A DNA stretch of 64,000 nt from Megachile rotundata (Eukaryota; Arthropoda; Insecta; Hymenoptera; Megachilidae), in assembly GCF_050947335.1 (NCBI RefSeq), contig NW_027473318.1:2480001-2544000 (forward strand). The letters run 5' to 3'. Position numbers and translations under genes: made by a program. The notes beneath the pieces are model-generated. The model ran no database searches, was not told where the DNA came from, and saw only the letters and a program-made list of their open reading frames with translations. Below are positions 1 through 14,146 of this stretch, in pieces (the first letter of the stretch is position 1; every line of letters starts with the position of its first letter).

Positions 1-154
1 TGTATGATTGTGATTGTATGATTGCGATTGTATGATTGTGATTGTATGATTGTGATGTATGATTGTAATTGTATGATTATGATTGTATGATTGTGATTGT
101 ATGATTGAGATTGTATGATTGTGATTGTATGATTGCGATTGTATGATTGTGATT

Positions 155-835
155 GCATGATTGTGATTGTATGATGGTGATTGTATGATTGTGATTGTAT
201 GATTGTGATTGTATGATTGTGATTGTATGATTGTGAAAGCATGATTGTGATTGTATGATTGTGATTGTATGACTGTGATTGTATGATTGTGATTGTATGA
301 TTGTGATTGTATGATTGTGAAAGTATGATTGTGATGGTATGATTGTGATTGTATGATTGTGATTGTATGATTGCGATTGTATGATTGTGATTGTATGATT
401 GTGATGTATGATTGTAATTGTATGATTATGATTGTATGATTGTGATTGTATGATTGAGATTGTATGATTGTGATTGTATGCTTGCGATAGTATGATTGTG
501 ATTGTATGATTGTGATTGTATGACTGTGATTGTATGATTGTGATTGTATGATTGTGATTGTATGATTGTGAAAGTATGATTGTGATGGTATGATTGTGAT
601 TGTATGATTGTGATTGTATGGTTGTGATTGTATGAGTGTGATTGTCTGATTGTGGTTGTGCGATTGTGATTGTGCGATTGTGATTGTACGATTGTTATTG
701 AATGATTGTGATTGTATGATTCTGATTGTATGATTGTGATTGCATGATTGTGATTGTATGATTGTGATTGCATGATTTTGAATGTATGATTGTGATTGTA
801 TGATTGTGATTGTATGATTGTGATTGTATGATTGT
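155..835. repeat. Domain A block, copy 1 (with 84-bp internal deletion)
   Basis: This is the first copy of the ~0.7 kb block, running from a GCATGATTG unit through GAAAGC (235) and TTATTGAATG (about 695) to a TTTTGAATG unit near 775. Relative to copy 2 it lacks 84 bp, exactly six units: at about 482-490 the sequence passes straight from GCTTGCGAT to AGTATG. Copy 2 has 84 further bases between these points (3422-3506). Confidence 0.7.
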
Positions 836-3090
836 GATTGTATGATTGTGATTGTATGATTGTGATTGTATGACTGTGATTGTATGATTGTAATTGTATG
901 ATTGTGATAGTATGATTGTGATTGTATGATTGTGATTGTCTGATTGTGATTGTACGATTGTGATTGTACGATTGTGATAGTATGATTGTGATTGTATGAT
1001 TGTGATTGTATGATTGTGATTGTATGATTGTGATTGTATGATTGTGATTGTATGATTGTGATTGTTTGATTGTATTTGGGCGATTTTATTTGGGAGATTG
1101 TAATTGTATGATTGCGATTGTATGATTGTGATTGTATGATTGCGATTGTATGATTGTGATTGTATGATTGAGATTGTATGATTGTGATTGTATGATTGCG
1201 ATTGTATGATTGTGATTGTACGATTGTGATTGTACGATTGTGATTGTATGATTGTGATTGTATGATTGTGATTGTATGATTGCGATTGTATGATTGTGAA
1301 AGTATGATTGTGATTGTATGATTGTGATTGTATGATTGTGATTGTATGATTGTGATAGTATGATTGTGATTGTATGATTGTGATTGTATGATTGTATTTG
1401 GGAGATTGTATTTGGGAGATTGTATTTGGGAGATTGTAATTGTATGATTGCGATTGTATGATTGTGATTGTATGATTGTGATGTATGATTGTAATTGTAT
1501 GATTATGATTGTATGATTGTGATTGTATGATTGAGATTGTATGATTGTGATTGTATGATTGTATTTGGGAGATTGTAATTGTATGATTGCGATTGTATGA
1601 TTGTGATTGTATGATTGCGATTGTATGATTGTGATTGTATGATTGTGATTGTATGATTGTATTTGGGAGATTTTATTTGGGAGGCTGTATTTGGGAGATT
1701 GTAATTGTATGATTGCGATTGTATGATTGTGATTGTATGATTGTGATGTATGATTGTAATTGTATGATTATGATTGTATGATTGTGATTGTATGATTGAG
1801 ATTGTATGATTGTGATTGTATGCTTGCGATTGTATGATTGTGATTGTATGATTGTGATTCTTTGATTGTGATTGTATGATTGTGATTGTATGATTGTGAT
1901 TGTATGATTGTGATTGTATGATTGTGATTGTATGATTGTGATTGTATGATTGTGATTGTATGATTGTGATTGCATGATTGTGATTGTATGATTGTGATTG
2001 CATGATGTTGAATGTATGATTGTGATTGCATGATTGTGATTGTATGATTGTGATTGTATGTTTGTGATAGTATGATTGTGATTGTATGATTGCGATTGTA
2101 TGATTGTGATTGTATGATTGTAATTGTATGATTATGATTTTATGATTGTGATTTTATGATTGAGATTGTATGATTGAGATTGTATGATTGTGATTGTATG
2201 CTTGCGATTGTATGATTGTGATTGTATGATTGTGATTCTTTGATTGTGATTGTATGATTGTGTTTGTATGATTGTGATTGTATGATTGTGATTGTATGAT
2301 TGTGATTGTATGACTGTGATTGTATGATTGTGATTGTATGATTGTGATAGTATGATTGTGAAAGTATGATTGTGATTGTATGATTGTGATTGTATGATTG
2401 TGATTGTATGATTGTGATTGTATGATTGAGATTGTCTGATTGTGGTTGTGCGATTGTGATTGTACGATTGTGATTGTACGATTGTGATAGTATGATTGTG
2501 ATTGTATGATTGTGATTGTATGATTGTGATTGTATGATTGTGATTGTATGATTGTGATTGTATGATTGTGATTGTTTGATTGTATTTGGGAGATTGTATT
2601 TGGGCGATTATATTTGGGAGATTGTAATTGTATGATTGCGATTGTATGATTGTGATTGTATGATTGCGATTGTATGATTGTGATTGTATGATTGTGATGT
2701 ATGATTCTATTTGTATGATTATGATTGTATGATTGTGATTGTATGATTGAGATTGTATGATCGTGATTGTATGCTTGCGATTGTATGATTGTGATTGTAT
2801 GATATTGATTGTATGATTGTGATTGTATGATTGTGATTGTATGATTGTGATTGTATGATTATGATTGTATGATTGTGATTGTATGATTGTGATTGTATGA
2901 TTGTGATTGTATGGTTGTGAGAGTATGATTGTGATTGTATGATTGTGATTGTATGACTGTGATTGTATGATTGTGATTGTATGATTGTGATTGTATGATT
3001 GTGATTGTATGATTGTGAAAGTATGATTGTGATTGTATGATTGTGATTGTATGATTGTGATTTTATGATTGTGATTGTATGAGTGTGATT

Positions 3091-3840
3091 GCATGATTGT
3101 GATTGTATGATGGTGATTGTATGATTGTGATTGTATGATTGTGATTGTATGATTGTGATTGTATGATTGTGAAAGCATGATTGTGATTGTATGATTGTGA
3201 TTGTATGACTGTGATTGTATGATTGTGATTGTATGATTGTGATTGTATGATTGTGAAAGTATGATTGTGATGGTATGATTGTGATTGTATGATTGTGATT
3301 GTATGATTGCGATTGTATGATTGTGATTGTATGATTGTGATGTATGATTGTAATTGTATGATTATGATTGTATGATTGTGATTGTATGATTGAGATTGTA
3401 TGATTGTGATTGTATGCTTGCGATTGTATGATTGTGATTGTATGATTGTGATTCTTTGATTGTGATTGTATGATTGTGATTGTATGATTATGATTGTATG
3501 ATTGTGATAGTATGATTGTGATTGTATGATTGTGATTGTATGACTGTGATTGTATGATTGTGATTGTATGATTGTGATTGTATGATTGTGAAAGTATGAT
3601 TGTGATGGTATGATTGTGATTGTATGATTGTGATTGTATGGTTGTGATTGTATGAGTGTGATTGTCTGATTGTGGTTGTGCGATTGTGATTGTGCGATTG
3701 TGATTGTACGATTGTTATTGAATGATTGTGATTGTATGATTCTGATTGTATGATTGTGATTGCATGATTGTGATTGTATGATTGTGATTGCATGATTTTG
3801 AATGTATGATTGTGATTGTATGATTGTGATTGTATGATTG
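3091..3840. repeat. Domain A block, copy 2
   Basis: Second copy of the block, starting at the GCATGATTG unit at 3091, with GAAAGC at 3171 and TTATTGAATG near 3715. It lies 2,936 bp from copy 1 at the left end and 3,020 bp at the right end; the 84-bp difference is the six-unit deletion in copy 1. It diverges from copy 1 near 3840. Confidence 0.7.
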
Positions 3841-4258
3841 TGATTGCATGATTTTGAATGTATGATTGCGATTGTATGATTGTGATTGTATGATTGCGAT
3901 TGTATGATTGTGATTGTATGATTGAGATTGTATGATTGTGATTGTATGATTGCGATTGTATGATTGTGATTGTACGATTGTGATTGTACGATTGTGATTG
4001 TATGATTGTGATTGTATGATTGTGATTGTATGATTGTGATTGTATGATTGTGAAAGTATGATTGTGATTGTATGATTGTGATTGTATGATTGTGATTGTA
4101 TGATTGTGATAGTATGATTGTGATTGTATGATTGTGATTGTATGATTGTGATTGTATGATTGTGATTGTATGATTGTGATTGTATGATTGTGATTGTATG
4201 ATTGTGATTGTATGATTGTGATTGTATGATTGTGATTGTATGATTGTGATTGTATGAT

Positions 4259-4389
4259 TGTATTTGGGAGATTGTATTTGGGAGATTGTAATTGTATGAT
4301 TGCGATTGTATGATTGTGATTGTATGATTGCGATTGTATGATTGTGATTGTATGATTGTGATGTATGATTGTAATTGTATGATTATGAT
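4259..4389. repeat. Conserved 131-bp cassette (example in domain A)
   Basis: The order of units is two TGTATTTGGGAGAT, a 6-bp TGTAAT, then TTGCGAT, TTGTGAT, TTGCGAT and TTGTGAT type 14-mers, a 13-mer lacking one T (giving GATGTATG), a TTGTAAT unit and a TTATGAT unit. The same order and length occur in every domain except C, where only shortened versions are seen. The final TTATGAT unit gives TAA on the minus strand and ends many open frames. Confidence 0.88.
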
Positions 4390-5872
4390 TGTATGATTGT
4401 GATTGTATGATTGTGATTGTATGATTGTATTTGGGAGATTGTATTTGGGAGATTGTATTTGGGAGATTATAATTGTATGATTGCGATTGTATGATTGTGA
4501 TGTATGATTGTAATTGTATGATTATGATTGTATGATTGTGATTGTATGATTGAGATTGTATGATTGTGATTGTATGCTTGCGATTGTATGATTGTGATTG
4601 TATGATTGTGATTCTTTGATTGTGATTGTATGATTGTGATTGTATGATTGTGATTGTATGACTGTGATTGTATGATTGTGATTGTATGATTGTGATAGTA
4701 TGATTGTGATTGTATGATTGTGATTGTCTGATTGTGATTGTACGATTGTGATTGTACGATTGTGATAGTATGATTGTGATTGTATGATTGTGATTGTATG
4801 ATTGTGATTGTATGATTGTGGTTGTATGATTGTGATTGTATGATTGTGATTGTTTGATTGTATTTGGGAGATTGTATTTGGGCGATTGTATTTGGGAGAT
4901 TGTAATTGTATGATTGCGATTGTATGATTGTGATTGTATGATTGTGATTGTATGAGTGTGATTGTCTGATTGTGGTTGTGCGATTGTGATTGTACGATTG
5001 TGAATGTACGATTGTGATTGTATGATTGTGATTGTATGAATATGATTGTATGATTGTGATTGCATGATTGTGATTGTATGATTGTGATTGTATGGTTGAG
5101 ATTGTATGATTGTGATTGTATGCTTGCGATTGTATGATTGTGATTGTATGATTGTGATTGTATGATTGTGATTGTATGATTGTGATTGTATGATTGTGAT
5201 TGTATGATTGTGATAGTATGATTGTGATTGTATGATTGTGATTGTATGACTGTGCTTGTATGATAGTGATTGTATGATTGTGATTGTATGATTGTGAAAG
5301 TATGATTGTGATGGTATGATTGTGATTGTATGATTGTGATTGTATGCTTGCAATAGTATGATTGTGATTGTATGATATTGATTGTATGATTGTGATTGTA
5401 TGATTGTGATTGTATGATTATGATTGTATGATTGTGATTGTATGATTGTGATTGTATGATTGTGATTGTATGATTGTGATTGTATGATTGTGAGAGTATG
5501 ATTGTGATTGTATGATTGTGATTGTATGACTGTGATTGTATGATTGTGATTTTATGATTGTGATTGTATGAGTGTGATTGTCTGATTGTGGTTGTGCGAT
5601 TGTGATTGTACGATTGTGAATGTACGATTGTGATTGTATGATTGTGATTGTATGATTGTATTTGGGAGATTGTATTTGGGCGATTGTATTTGGGAGATTG
5701 TAATTGTATGATTGCGATTGTATGATTGTGATTGTATGATTGCGATTGTATGATTGTGATTGTATGATTGTGATGTATGATTGTAATTGTATGGTTATGA
5801 TTGTATGATTGTGATTGTATGATTGAGATTGTATGATTGTGATTGTATGATTGCGATTGTATGATTGTGATT

Positions 5873-6540
5873 GCATGATTGTGATTGTATGATTGTGATT
5901 GTATGATTGTGATTGTATGATTGTGATTGTATGATTGTGATTGTATGATTGTGATTGTATGATTGTGAAAGCATGATTGTGATTGTATGATTGTGATTGT
6001 ATGACTGTGATTGTATGATTGTGATTGTATGATTGTGATTGTATGATTGTGAAAGTATGATTGTGATGGTATGATTGTGATTGTATGATTGTGATTGTAT
6101 GATTGCGATTGTATGATTGTGATTGTATGATTGTGATGTATGATTGTAATTGTATGATTATGATTGTATGATTGTGATTGTATGATTGAGATTGTATGAT
6201 TGTGATTGTATGCTTGCGATTGTATGATTGTGATTGTATGATTGTGATTCTTTGATTGTGATTGTATGATTGTGATTGTATGATTATGATTGTATGATTG
6301 TGATAGTATGATTGTGATTGTATGATTGTGGTTGTATGACTGTGATTGTATGATTGTGATTGTATGATTGTGATTGTATGATTGTGAAAGTATGATTGTG
6401 ATGGTATGATTGTGATTGTATGATTGTGATTGTATGGTTGTGATTGTATGAGTGTGATTGTCTGATTGTGGTTGTGCGATTGTGATTGTGCGATTGTGAT
6501 TGTACGATTGTTATTGAATGATTGTGATTGTATGATTGTG
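5873..6540. repeat. Domain A block, copy 3
   Basis: Third copy, with GAAAGC at 5967 and TTATTGAATG near 6511, both 2,796 bp after copy 2. It lacks the ATGATGGTG variant found near the left end of copies 1 and 2. It departs from them just after TTATTGAATG, where domain B sequence takes over. Confidence 0.65.
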
Positions 6541-6585
6541 ATTGTATGATTGTGATTCTTTGATTGTGATTGTATGATTGTGATT

Positions 6586-7590
6586 GTATGATTGTGATGT
6601 ATGATTGTAATTGTATGATTATGATTGTATGATTGTGATTGTATGATTGAGATTGTATGATTGTGATTGTATGCTTGCGATTGTATGATTGTGATTGTAT
6701 GATTGTGATTCTTTGATTGTGATTGTATGATTGTGATTGTATGATTGTGATTGTATGACTGTGATTGTATGATTGTGATTGTATGATTGTGATAGTATGA
6801 TTGTGATTGTATGATTGTGATTGTCTGATTGTGATTGTACGATTGTGATTGTACGATTGTGATAGTATGATTGTGATTGTATGATTGTGATTGTATGATT
6901 GTGATTGTATGATTGTGATTGTATGATTGTGATTATATGATTGTGATTGTTTGATTGTATTTGGGAGATTGTATTTGGGCGATTGTATTTGGGAGATTGT
7001 AATTGTATGATTGCGATTGTATGATTGTGATTGTATGATTGCGATTGTATGATTGTGATTGTGTGATTGAGATTGTATGATTGTGATTGTATGATTGCGA
7101 TTGTATGATTGTGGTTGTACGATTGTGATCGTATGATTGTGATTGTATGATTGTGATTGTATGATTGTGATTGTATGATTGTGATTGTATGATTGTGATT
7201 GTATGATTGTGAAAGTATGATTGTGATTGTATGATTGTGATTGTATGATTGTGACTGTATGATTGTGATTGTATGAGTGTGATTGTCTGATTGTGGTTGT
7301 GCGATTGTGATTGTACGATTGTGAATGTACGATTGTGATTGTATGATTGTGATTGTATGAATATAATTGTATGATTGTGATTGCATGATTGTGATTGTAT
7401 GATTGTGATTGTATGAGTGTGATTGTATGATTATGATTGTATGATTGTGGTTGTATGATTGTGATGGTATGATTGTGATTGTATGATTGCGATCGTATGA
7501 TTGTGATTGTATGATTATGATTGTATGATTATGATTGTATGATTGTGATTGTATGATTGCGAGTGTATGATTGTGTTTGTATGATTATGA
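6586..7590. repeat. HOR B, partial leading unit (B0)
   Basis: This matches the tail of the next unit (about 10,640-11,632) at an offset of roughly 4,056 bp, sharing the TTTGGGCG unit (6976 versus 11032), the GTGTGATTGAG variant and the GATCGTATG variant. It is the truncated left end of domain B where it meets domain A. Confidence 0.7.
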
Positions 7591-10500
7591 TTGTATTCTT
7601 GTGATTGTATGATTGTGATTGTATGATTGTGATTGTATGATTGTGATTTTCTGATTGTGGATGTGCGATTGTGATTGTACGATTGTGATTGTACGATTGT
7701 GATTGTATGATTGTGATTGTATGATTATGATTGTATGATTGTGATTGCATGATTGTGATTGTATGATTCTGATTGCATGATTTTGAATGTATGATTGTGA
7801 TTGTATGATGGTGATTGTATGATTGTGATTGTATGATTGTGATTGTATGATTGTGATTGTATGATTGTGATAGTATGATTGTGATTGTATGATTGTGATT
7901 GTATGATTGTGATTCTATGATTATGATTGTATGATTGTGTTTGTATGATTGTATTTGGGTGATTGTATTTGGGAGATTGTATTTGGGAGATTGTAATTGT
8001 ATGATTGCGATTGTATGATTGTGATTGTATGATTGCGATTGTATGAATGTGATTGTATGATTGTGATTGTATGATTGTGATTGTATGATTGTGATTGTAT
8101 GATTGTATCTGGGAGATTGTATTTGGGAGACTGTATTTGGGTGATTGTAATTGTATGATTGCGATTGTATGATTGTGATTGTATGATTGCGATTGTATGA
8201 TTGTGATTGTATGATTGTGATGAATGATTGTAATTGTATGATTATGATTGTATGATTGTGGTTGTATGATAGTGATGGTATGATTGTGATTGTATGATTG
8301 CGATCGTATGATTGTGATTGTATGATTATGATTGTATGATTATGATTGTATGATTGTGATTGTATGATTGCGATTGTATGATTGTGATTGTATGATTATG
8401 ATTGTATTTTTGTGATTGTATGATTGTGATTGTATGATTGTGATTGTATGATTGTGATTGTATGATTGAGATTGTATGATTGTGATTGTCTGATTGTGGT
8501 TGTGCGATTGTGATTGTACGATTGTGATTGTACGATTGTGGTTGTATGATTGTGATTGTATGATTATGATTGTATGATTGTGATTGCATGATTGTGATTG
8601 TATGATTCTGATTGCATGATTTTGAATGTATGATTGTGATTGTATGATTGTGATTGTATGATTGTGATTGTATGATTGTGATTGTATGATTGTGATTGTA
8701 TGATTGTGATTGTATGATTGTGATTGTATGATTGTGATTGTATGATTGTGATTGTATGATTGTGATTGTATGATTGTGATTGTATGATTGTGATTGTATG
8801 ATTGTGATTGTATGATTGTAATTGTATGAGTGTGATTGTATGATTGTGATTGTATGATTGTGATTGTATGATTGTGACTGTAGGATTGTGATTGTATGAT
8901 TGTGATTGTACGATTGTGATTGTATGATTGTGATTGTATGATTGTGATAGTATGATTGTGAAAGTATGATTGTGATTGTATGATTGTGATTGTATGATTG
9001 TGATTGTATGATTGTGATTGTACGATTGTGATTGTATGATTGTGATTGTATGATTGTGATCGTATGATTGTGTTTGTATGATTGTGATTGTATGATTGTA
9101 TTTGGGAGATTGTAATTGTATGATTGCGATTGTATGATTGTGATTGTATGATTGCGATTGCATGATTGTGATTGTATGATTGTGATGTATGATTGTAATT
9201 GTATGATTATGATTTTATGATTGTGATTGTATGATTGTGATTGTATGATTGTATCTGGGAGATTGTATTTGGGAGACTGTATTTGGGTGATTGTAATTGT
9301 ATGATTGCGATTGTATGATTGTGATTGTATGCTTGCGATTGTATGAATGTGATTGTATGATTGTGATTGTATGATTGTGATTGTATGATTCTGATTGTAT
9401 GTTTGTGATTGTATGATTGTGATTGTATGATTGTGATTGTATGATTGTGATTGTATGATTGTGATTGTATGAGTGTGATTGTATGATTGTGATTGCATGA
9501 TTGTGATTGTATGATTGTGACTGTAGGATTGTGATTGTATGATTGTGATTGTACGATTGAGATTGTATGATTGTGATTGTATGATTGTGATAGTATGATT
9601 GTGATAGTATGACTGTGATTGTATGATTGTGATTCTTTGATTGTGATTGTATGATTGTGATTGTATGATTTTGATTGTATGATTGTGATTGTATGAGTGT
9701 GATTGTATGATTGTGATTGTATGATTGTGATTGTATGATTGTGATTGTATGATTGTGATAGTATGATTGTGATTGTATGATTGTGATTGTATGACTGTGA
9801 TTGTATGATTGTAATTGTATGATTGTGATAGTATGATTGTGATTGTATGATTGTGATTGTCTGATTGTGATTGTACGATTGTGATTGTACGATTGTGATA
9901 GTATGATTGTGATTGTATGATTGTGATTGTACGATTGTGATTGTATGATTGTGATTGTATGATTGTGATTGTATGATTGTGATTGTATGATTGTGATTGT
10001 ATGATTGTGATTGTTTGATTGTATTTGGGAGATTGTATTTGGGCGATTGTATTTGGGAGATTGTAATTGTATGATTGCGATTGTATGATTGTGATTGTAT
10101 GATTGCGATTGTATGATTGTGATTGTATGATTGAGATTGTATGATTGTGATTGTATGATTGCGATTGTATGATTGTGATTGTACGATTGTGATTGTACGA
10201 TTGTGATTGTACGATTTCGATTGTATGATTGTGATTGTATGATTGTGATTGTATGATTGTGAAAGTATGATTGTGATTGTATGATTGTGATTGTATGATT
10301 GTGATTGTATGACTGTGATAGTATGATTGTGATTGTATGATTGTGATTGTATGATTGTGATTGTATGATTGTGATTGTATGATTGTGATTGTATGATTGT
10401 ATTTGGGAGATTGTATTTGGGAGATTGTAATTGTATGATTGCGATTGTATGATTGTGATTGTATGATTGCGATTGTATGATTGTGATTGTATGATTGTGA

Positions 10501-11632
10501 TGTATGATTGTAATTGTATGATTATGATTGTATGATTGTGATTGTATGATTGTGATTGTATGATTGTATTTGGGAGATTGTATTTGGGAGATTGTATTTG
10601 GGAGATTGTAATTGTATGATTGCGATTGTATGATTGTGATTGTATGATTGTGATGTATGATTGTAATTGTATGATTATGATTGTATGATTGTGATTGTAT
10701 GATTGAGATTGTATGATTGTGATTGTATGCTTGCGATTGTATGATTGTGATTGTATGATTGTGATTCTTTGATTGTGATTGTATGATTGTGATTGTATGA
10801 TTGTGATTGTATGACTGTGATTGTATGATTGTGATTGTATGATTGTGATAGTATGATTGTGATTGTATGATTGTGATTGTCTGATTGTGATTGTACGATT
10901 GTGATTGTACGATTGTGATAGTATGATTGTGATTGTATGATTGTGATTGTATGATTGTGATTGTATGATTGTGATTGTATGATTGTGATTGTATGATTGT
11001 GATTGTTTGATTGTATTTGGGAGATTGTATTTGGGCGATTGTATTTGGGAGATTGTAATTGTATGATTGCGATTGTATGATTGTGATTGTATGATTGCGA
11101 TTGTATGATTGTGATTGTGTGATTGAGATTGTATGATTGTGATTGTATGATTGCGATTGTATGATTGTGGTTGTACGATTGTGATCGTATGATTGTGATT
11201 GTATGATTGTGATTGTATGATTGTGATTGTATGATTGTGATTGTATGATTGTGAAAGTATGATTGTGATTGTATGATTGTGATTGTATGATTGTGACTGT
11301 ATGATTGTGATTGTATGAGTGTGATTGTCTGATTGTGGTTGTGCGATTGTGATTGTACGATTGTGAATGTACGATTGTGATTGTATGATTGTGATTGTAT
11401 GAATATAATTGTATGATTGTGATTGCATGATTGTGATTGTATGATTGTGATTGTATGAGTGTGATTGTATGATTATGATTGTATGATTGTGGTTGTATGA
11501 TTGTGATGGTATGATTGTGATTGTATGATTGCGATCGTATGATTGTGATTGTATGATTATGATTGTATGATTATGATTGTATGATTGTGATTGTATGATT
11601 GCGAGTGTATGATTGTGTTTGTATGATTATGA
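7591..11632. repeat. HOR B unit B1 (short, 4,042 bp)
   Basis: Bounded by the TTGTATTCTT landmark at 7591 and 11633. It carries one TGAATGATTG marker (8221), paired TAGGATT markers about 643 bp apart (8881, 9524), and TTTGGGCG units at 10040 and 11032. It corresponds to B4 (20990-25031) at +13,399 bp, with the same length. Confidence 0.88.
10398..10528. repeat. Conserved 131-bp cassette (example in domain B)
   Basis: Same unit order and same 131-bp length as 4,259-4,389, with no difference that I could see by eye. Equivalent copies begin near 15,503, 19,768, 23,810 and 28,889 in other B units. Confidence 0.88.
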
Positions 11633-11992
11633 TTGTATTCTTGTGATTGTATGATTGTGATTGTATGATTGTGATTGTATGATTGTGATTGTATGATTGT
11701 GATTTTCTGATTGTGGATGTGCGATTGTGATTGTACGATTGTGATTGTACGATTGTGATTGTATGATTGTGATTGTATGATTATGATTGTATGATTGTGA
11801 TTGCATGATTGTGATTGTATGATTCTGATTGCATGATTTTGAATGTATGATTGTGATTGTATGATGGTGATTGTATGATTGTGATTGTATGATTGTGATT
11901 GTATGATTGTGATTGTATGATTGTGATAGTATGATTGTGATTGTATGATTGTGATTGTATGATTGTGATTCTATGATTATGATTGTATGATT

Positions 11993-13097
11993 GTGTTTGT
12001 ATGATTGTATTTGGGTGATTGTATTTGGGAGATTGTATTTGGGAGATTGTAATTGTATGATTGCGATTGTATGATTGTGATTGTATGATTGCGATTGTAT
12101 GAATGTGATTGTATGATTGTGATTGTATGATTGTGATTGTATGATTGTGATTGTATGATTGTGATTGTATGATTGTATCTGGGAGATTGTATTTGGGAGA
12201 CTGTATTTGGGTGATTGTAATTGTATGATTGCGATTGTATGATTGTGATTGTATGATTGCGATTGTATGATTGTGATTGTATGATTGTGATGAATGATTG
12301 TAATTGTATGATTATGATTGTATGATTGTGGTTGTATGATAGTGATGGTATGATTGTGATTGTATGATTGCGATCGTATGATTGTGATTGTATGATTATG
12401 ATTGTATGATTATGATTGTATGATTGTGATTGTATGATTGCGATTGTATGATTGTGATTGTATGATTATGATTGTATTTTTGTGATTGTATGATTGTGAT
12501 TGTATGATTGTGATTGTATGATTGTGATTGTATGATTGAGATTGTATGATTGTGATTGTCTGATTGTGGTTGTGCGATTGTGATTGTACGATTGTGATTG
12601 TACGATTGTGGTTGTATGATTGTGATTGTATGATTATGATTGTATGATTGTGATTGCATGATTGTGATTGTATGATTCTGATTGCATGATTTTGAATGTA
12701 TGATTGTGATTGTATGATTGTGATTGTATGATTGTGATTGTATGATTGTGATTGTATGATTGTGATTGTATGATTGTGATTGTATGATTGTGATTGTATG
12801 ATTGTGATTGTATGATTGTGATTGTATGATTGTGATTGTATGATTGTGATTGTATGATTGTGATTGTATGATTGTAATTGTATGAGTGTGATTGTATGAT
12901 TGTGATTGTATGATTGTGATTGTATGATTGTGACTGTAGGATTGTGATTGTATGATTGTGATTGTACGATTGTGATTGTATGATTGTGATTGTATGATTG
13001 TGATAGTATGATTGTGAAAGTATGATTGTGATTGTATGATTGTGATTGTATGATTGTGATTGTATGATTGTGATTGTACGATTGTGATTGTATGATT
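11993..13097. repeat. Internal 1.1 kb duplication in B2, copy 1
   Basis: Starts at GTGTTTGTATG followed by TTTGGGTG units and contains the TGAATGATTG marker (12291). The same order restarts at 13,098. Marker spacing inside is 1,105 bp at the left end and 1,063 bp at TGAATGATTG, so the copies differ by three 14-mers. Confidence 0.8.
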
Positions 13098-14146
13098 GTG
13101 TTTGTATGATTGTATTTGGGTGATTGTATTTGGGAGATTGTATTTGGGAGATTGTAATTGTATGATTGCGATTGTATGAATGTGATTGTATGATTGTGAT
13201 TGTATGATTGTGATTGTATGATTGTGATTGTATGATTGTATCTGGGAGATTGTATTTGGGAGACTGTATTTGGGTGATTGTAATTGTATGATTGCGATTG
13301 TATAATTGTGATTGTATGATTGCGATTGTATGATTGTGATTGTATGATTGTGATGAATGATTGTAATTGTATGATTATGATTGTATGATTGTGGTTGTAT
13401 GATAGTGATGGTATGATTGTGATTGTATGATTGCGATCGTATGATTGTGATTGTATGATTATGATTGTATGATTATGATTGTATGATTGTGATTGTATGA
13501 TTGCGATTGTATGATTATGATTGTATTTTTGTGATTGTATGATTGTGATTGTATGATTGTGATTGTATGATTGTGATTGTATGATTGAGATTGTATGATT
13601 GTGATTGTCTGATTGTGGTTGTGCGATTGTGATTGTACGATTGTGATTGTACGATTGTGGTTGTATGATTGTGATTGTATGATTATGATTGTATGATTGT
13701 GATTGCATGATTGTGATTGTATGATTCTGATTGCATGATTTTGAATGTATGATTGTGATTGTATGATTGTGATTGTATGATTGTGATTGTATGATTGTGA
13801 TTGTATGATTGTGATTGTATGATTGTGATTGTATGATTGTGATTGTATGATTGTGATTGTATGATTGTGATTGTATGATTGTGATTGTATGATTGTGATT
13901 GTATGATTGTGATTGTATGATTGTAATTGTATGAGTGTGATTGTATGATTGTGATTGTATGATTGTGATTGTATGATTGTGACTGTAGGATTGTGATTGT
14001 ATGATTGTGATTGTACGATTGTGATTGTATGATTGTGATTGTATGATTGCGATAGTATGATTGTGAAAGTATGATTGTGATTGTATGATTGTGATTGTAT
14101 GATTGTGATTGTATGATTGTGATTGTACGATTGTGATTGTATGATT
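13098..14146. repeat. Internal 1.1 kb duplication in B2, copy 2
   Basis: Repeats copy 1 from GTGTTTGTATG through TGAATGATTG (13354), the ATTTTTGTG unit near 13,525 and TAGGATT near 13,986. It then continues into the normal HOR order. The right edge is approximate. Confidence 0.75.

Larger units (their letters stand above)
1..6585. repeat. Array domain A: mosaic with ~2.8-3.0 kb periodicity
   Basis: This left domain holds 14-mers arranged so that a block of about 0.7 kb recurs three times. Landmarks are the GAAAGC variant at 235, 3171 and 5967, and TTATTGAATG at about 695, 3715 and 6511. Spacings are 2,936 to 3,020 bp and then 2,796 bp. Sequence between the blocks is a shuffled mixture of the same marker variants (runs of TGTACGAT, TTTGGGCG units, GATTCTTTG) that does not stay in register between copies. 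The right edge is placed where the third copy stops matching the others and sequence typical of domain B begins, roughly 6.53-6.59 kb. There are no genes. Confidence 0.75.

Noticed and set aside
7485..7500. GATCGTATG / CGATCG sites as regulatory motifs
   Set aside because: They are single-base variants of the 14-mer repeated in every HOR copy. Palindromic CGATCG arises by chance when TTGCGAT is followed by CGTATG. No regulated gene is nearby. They are useful only as HOR landmarks.
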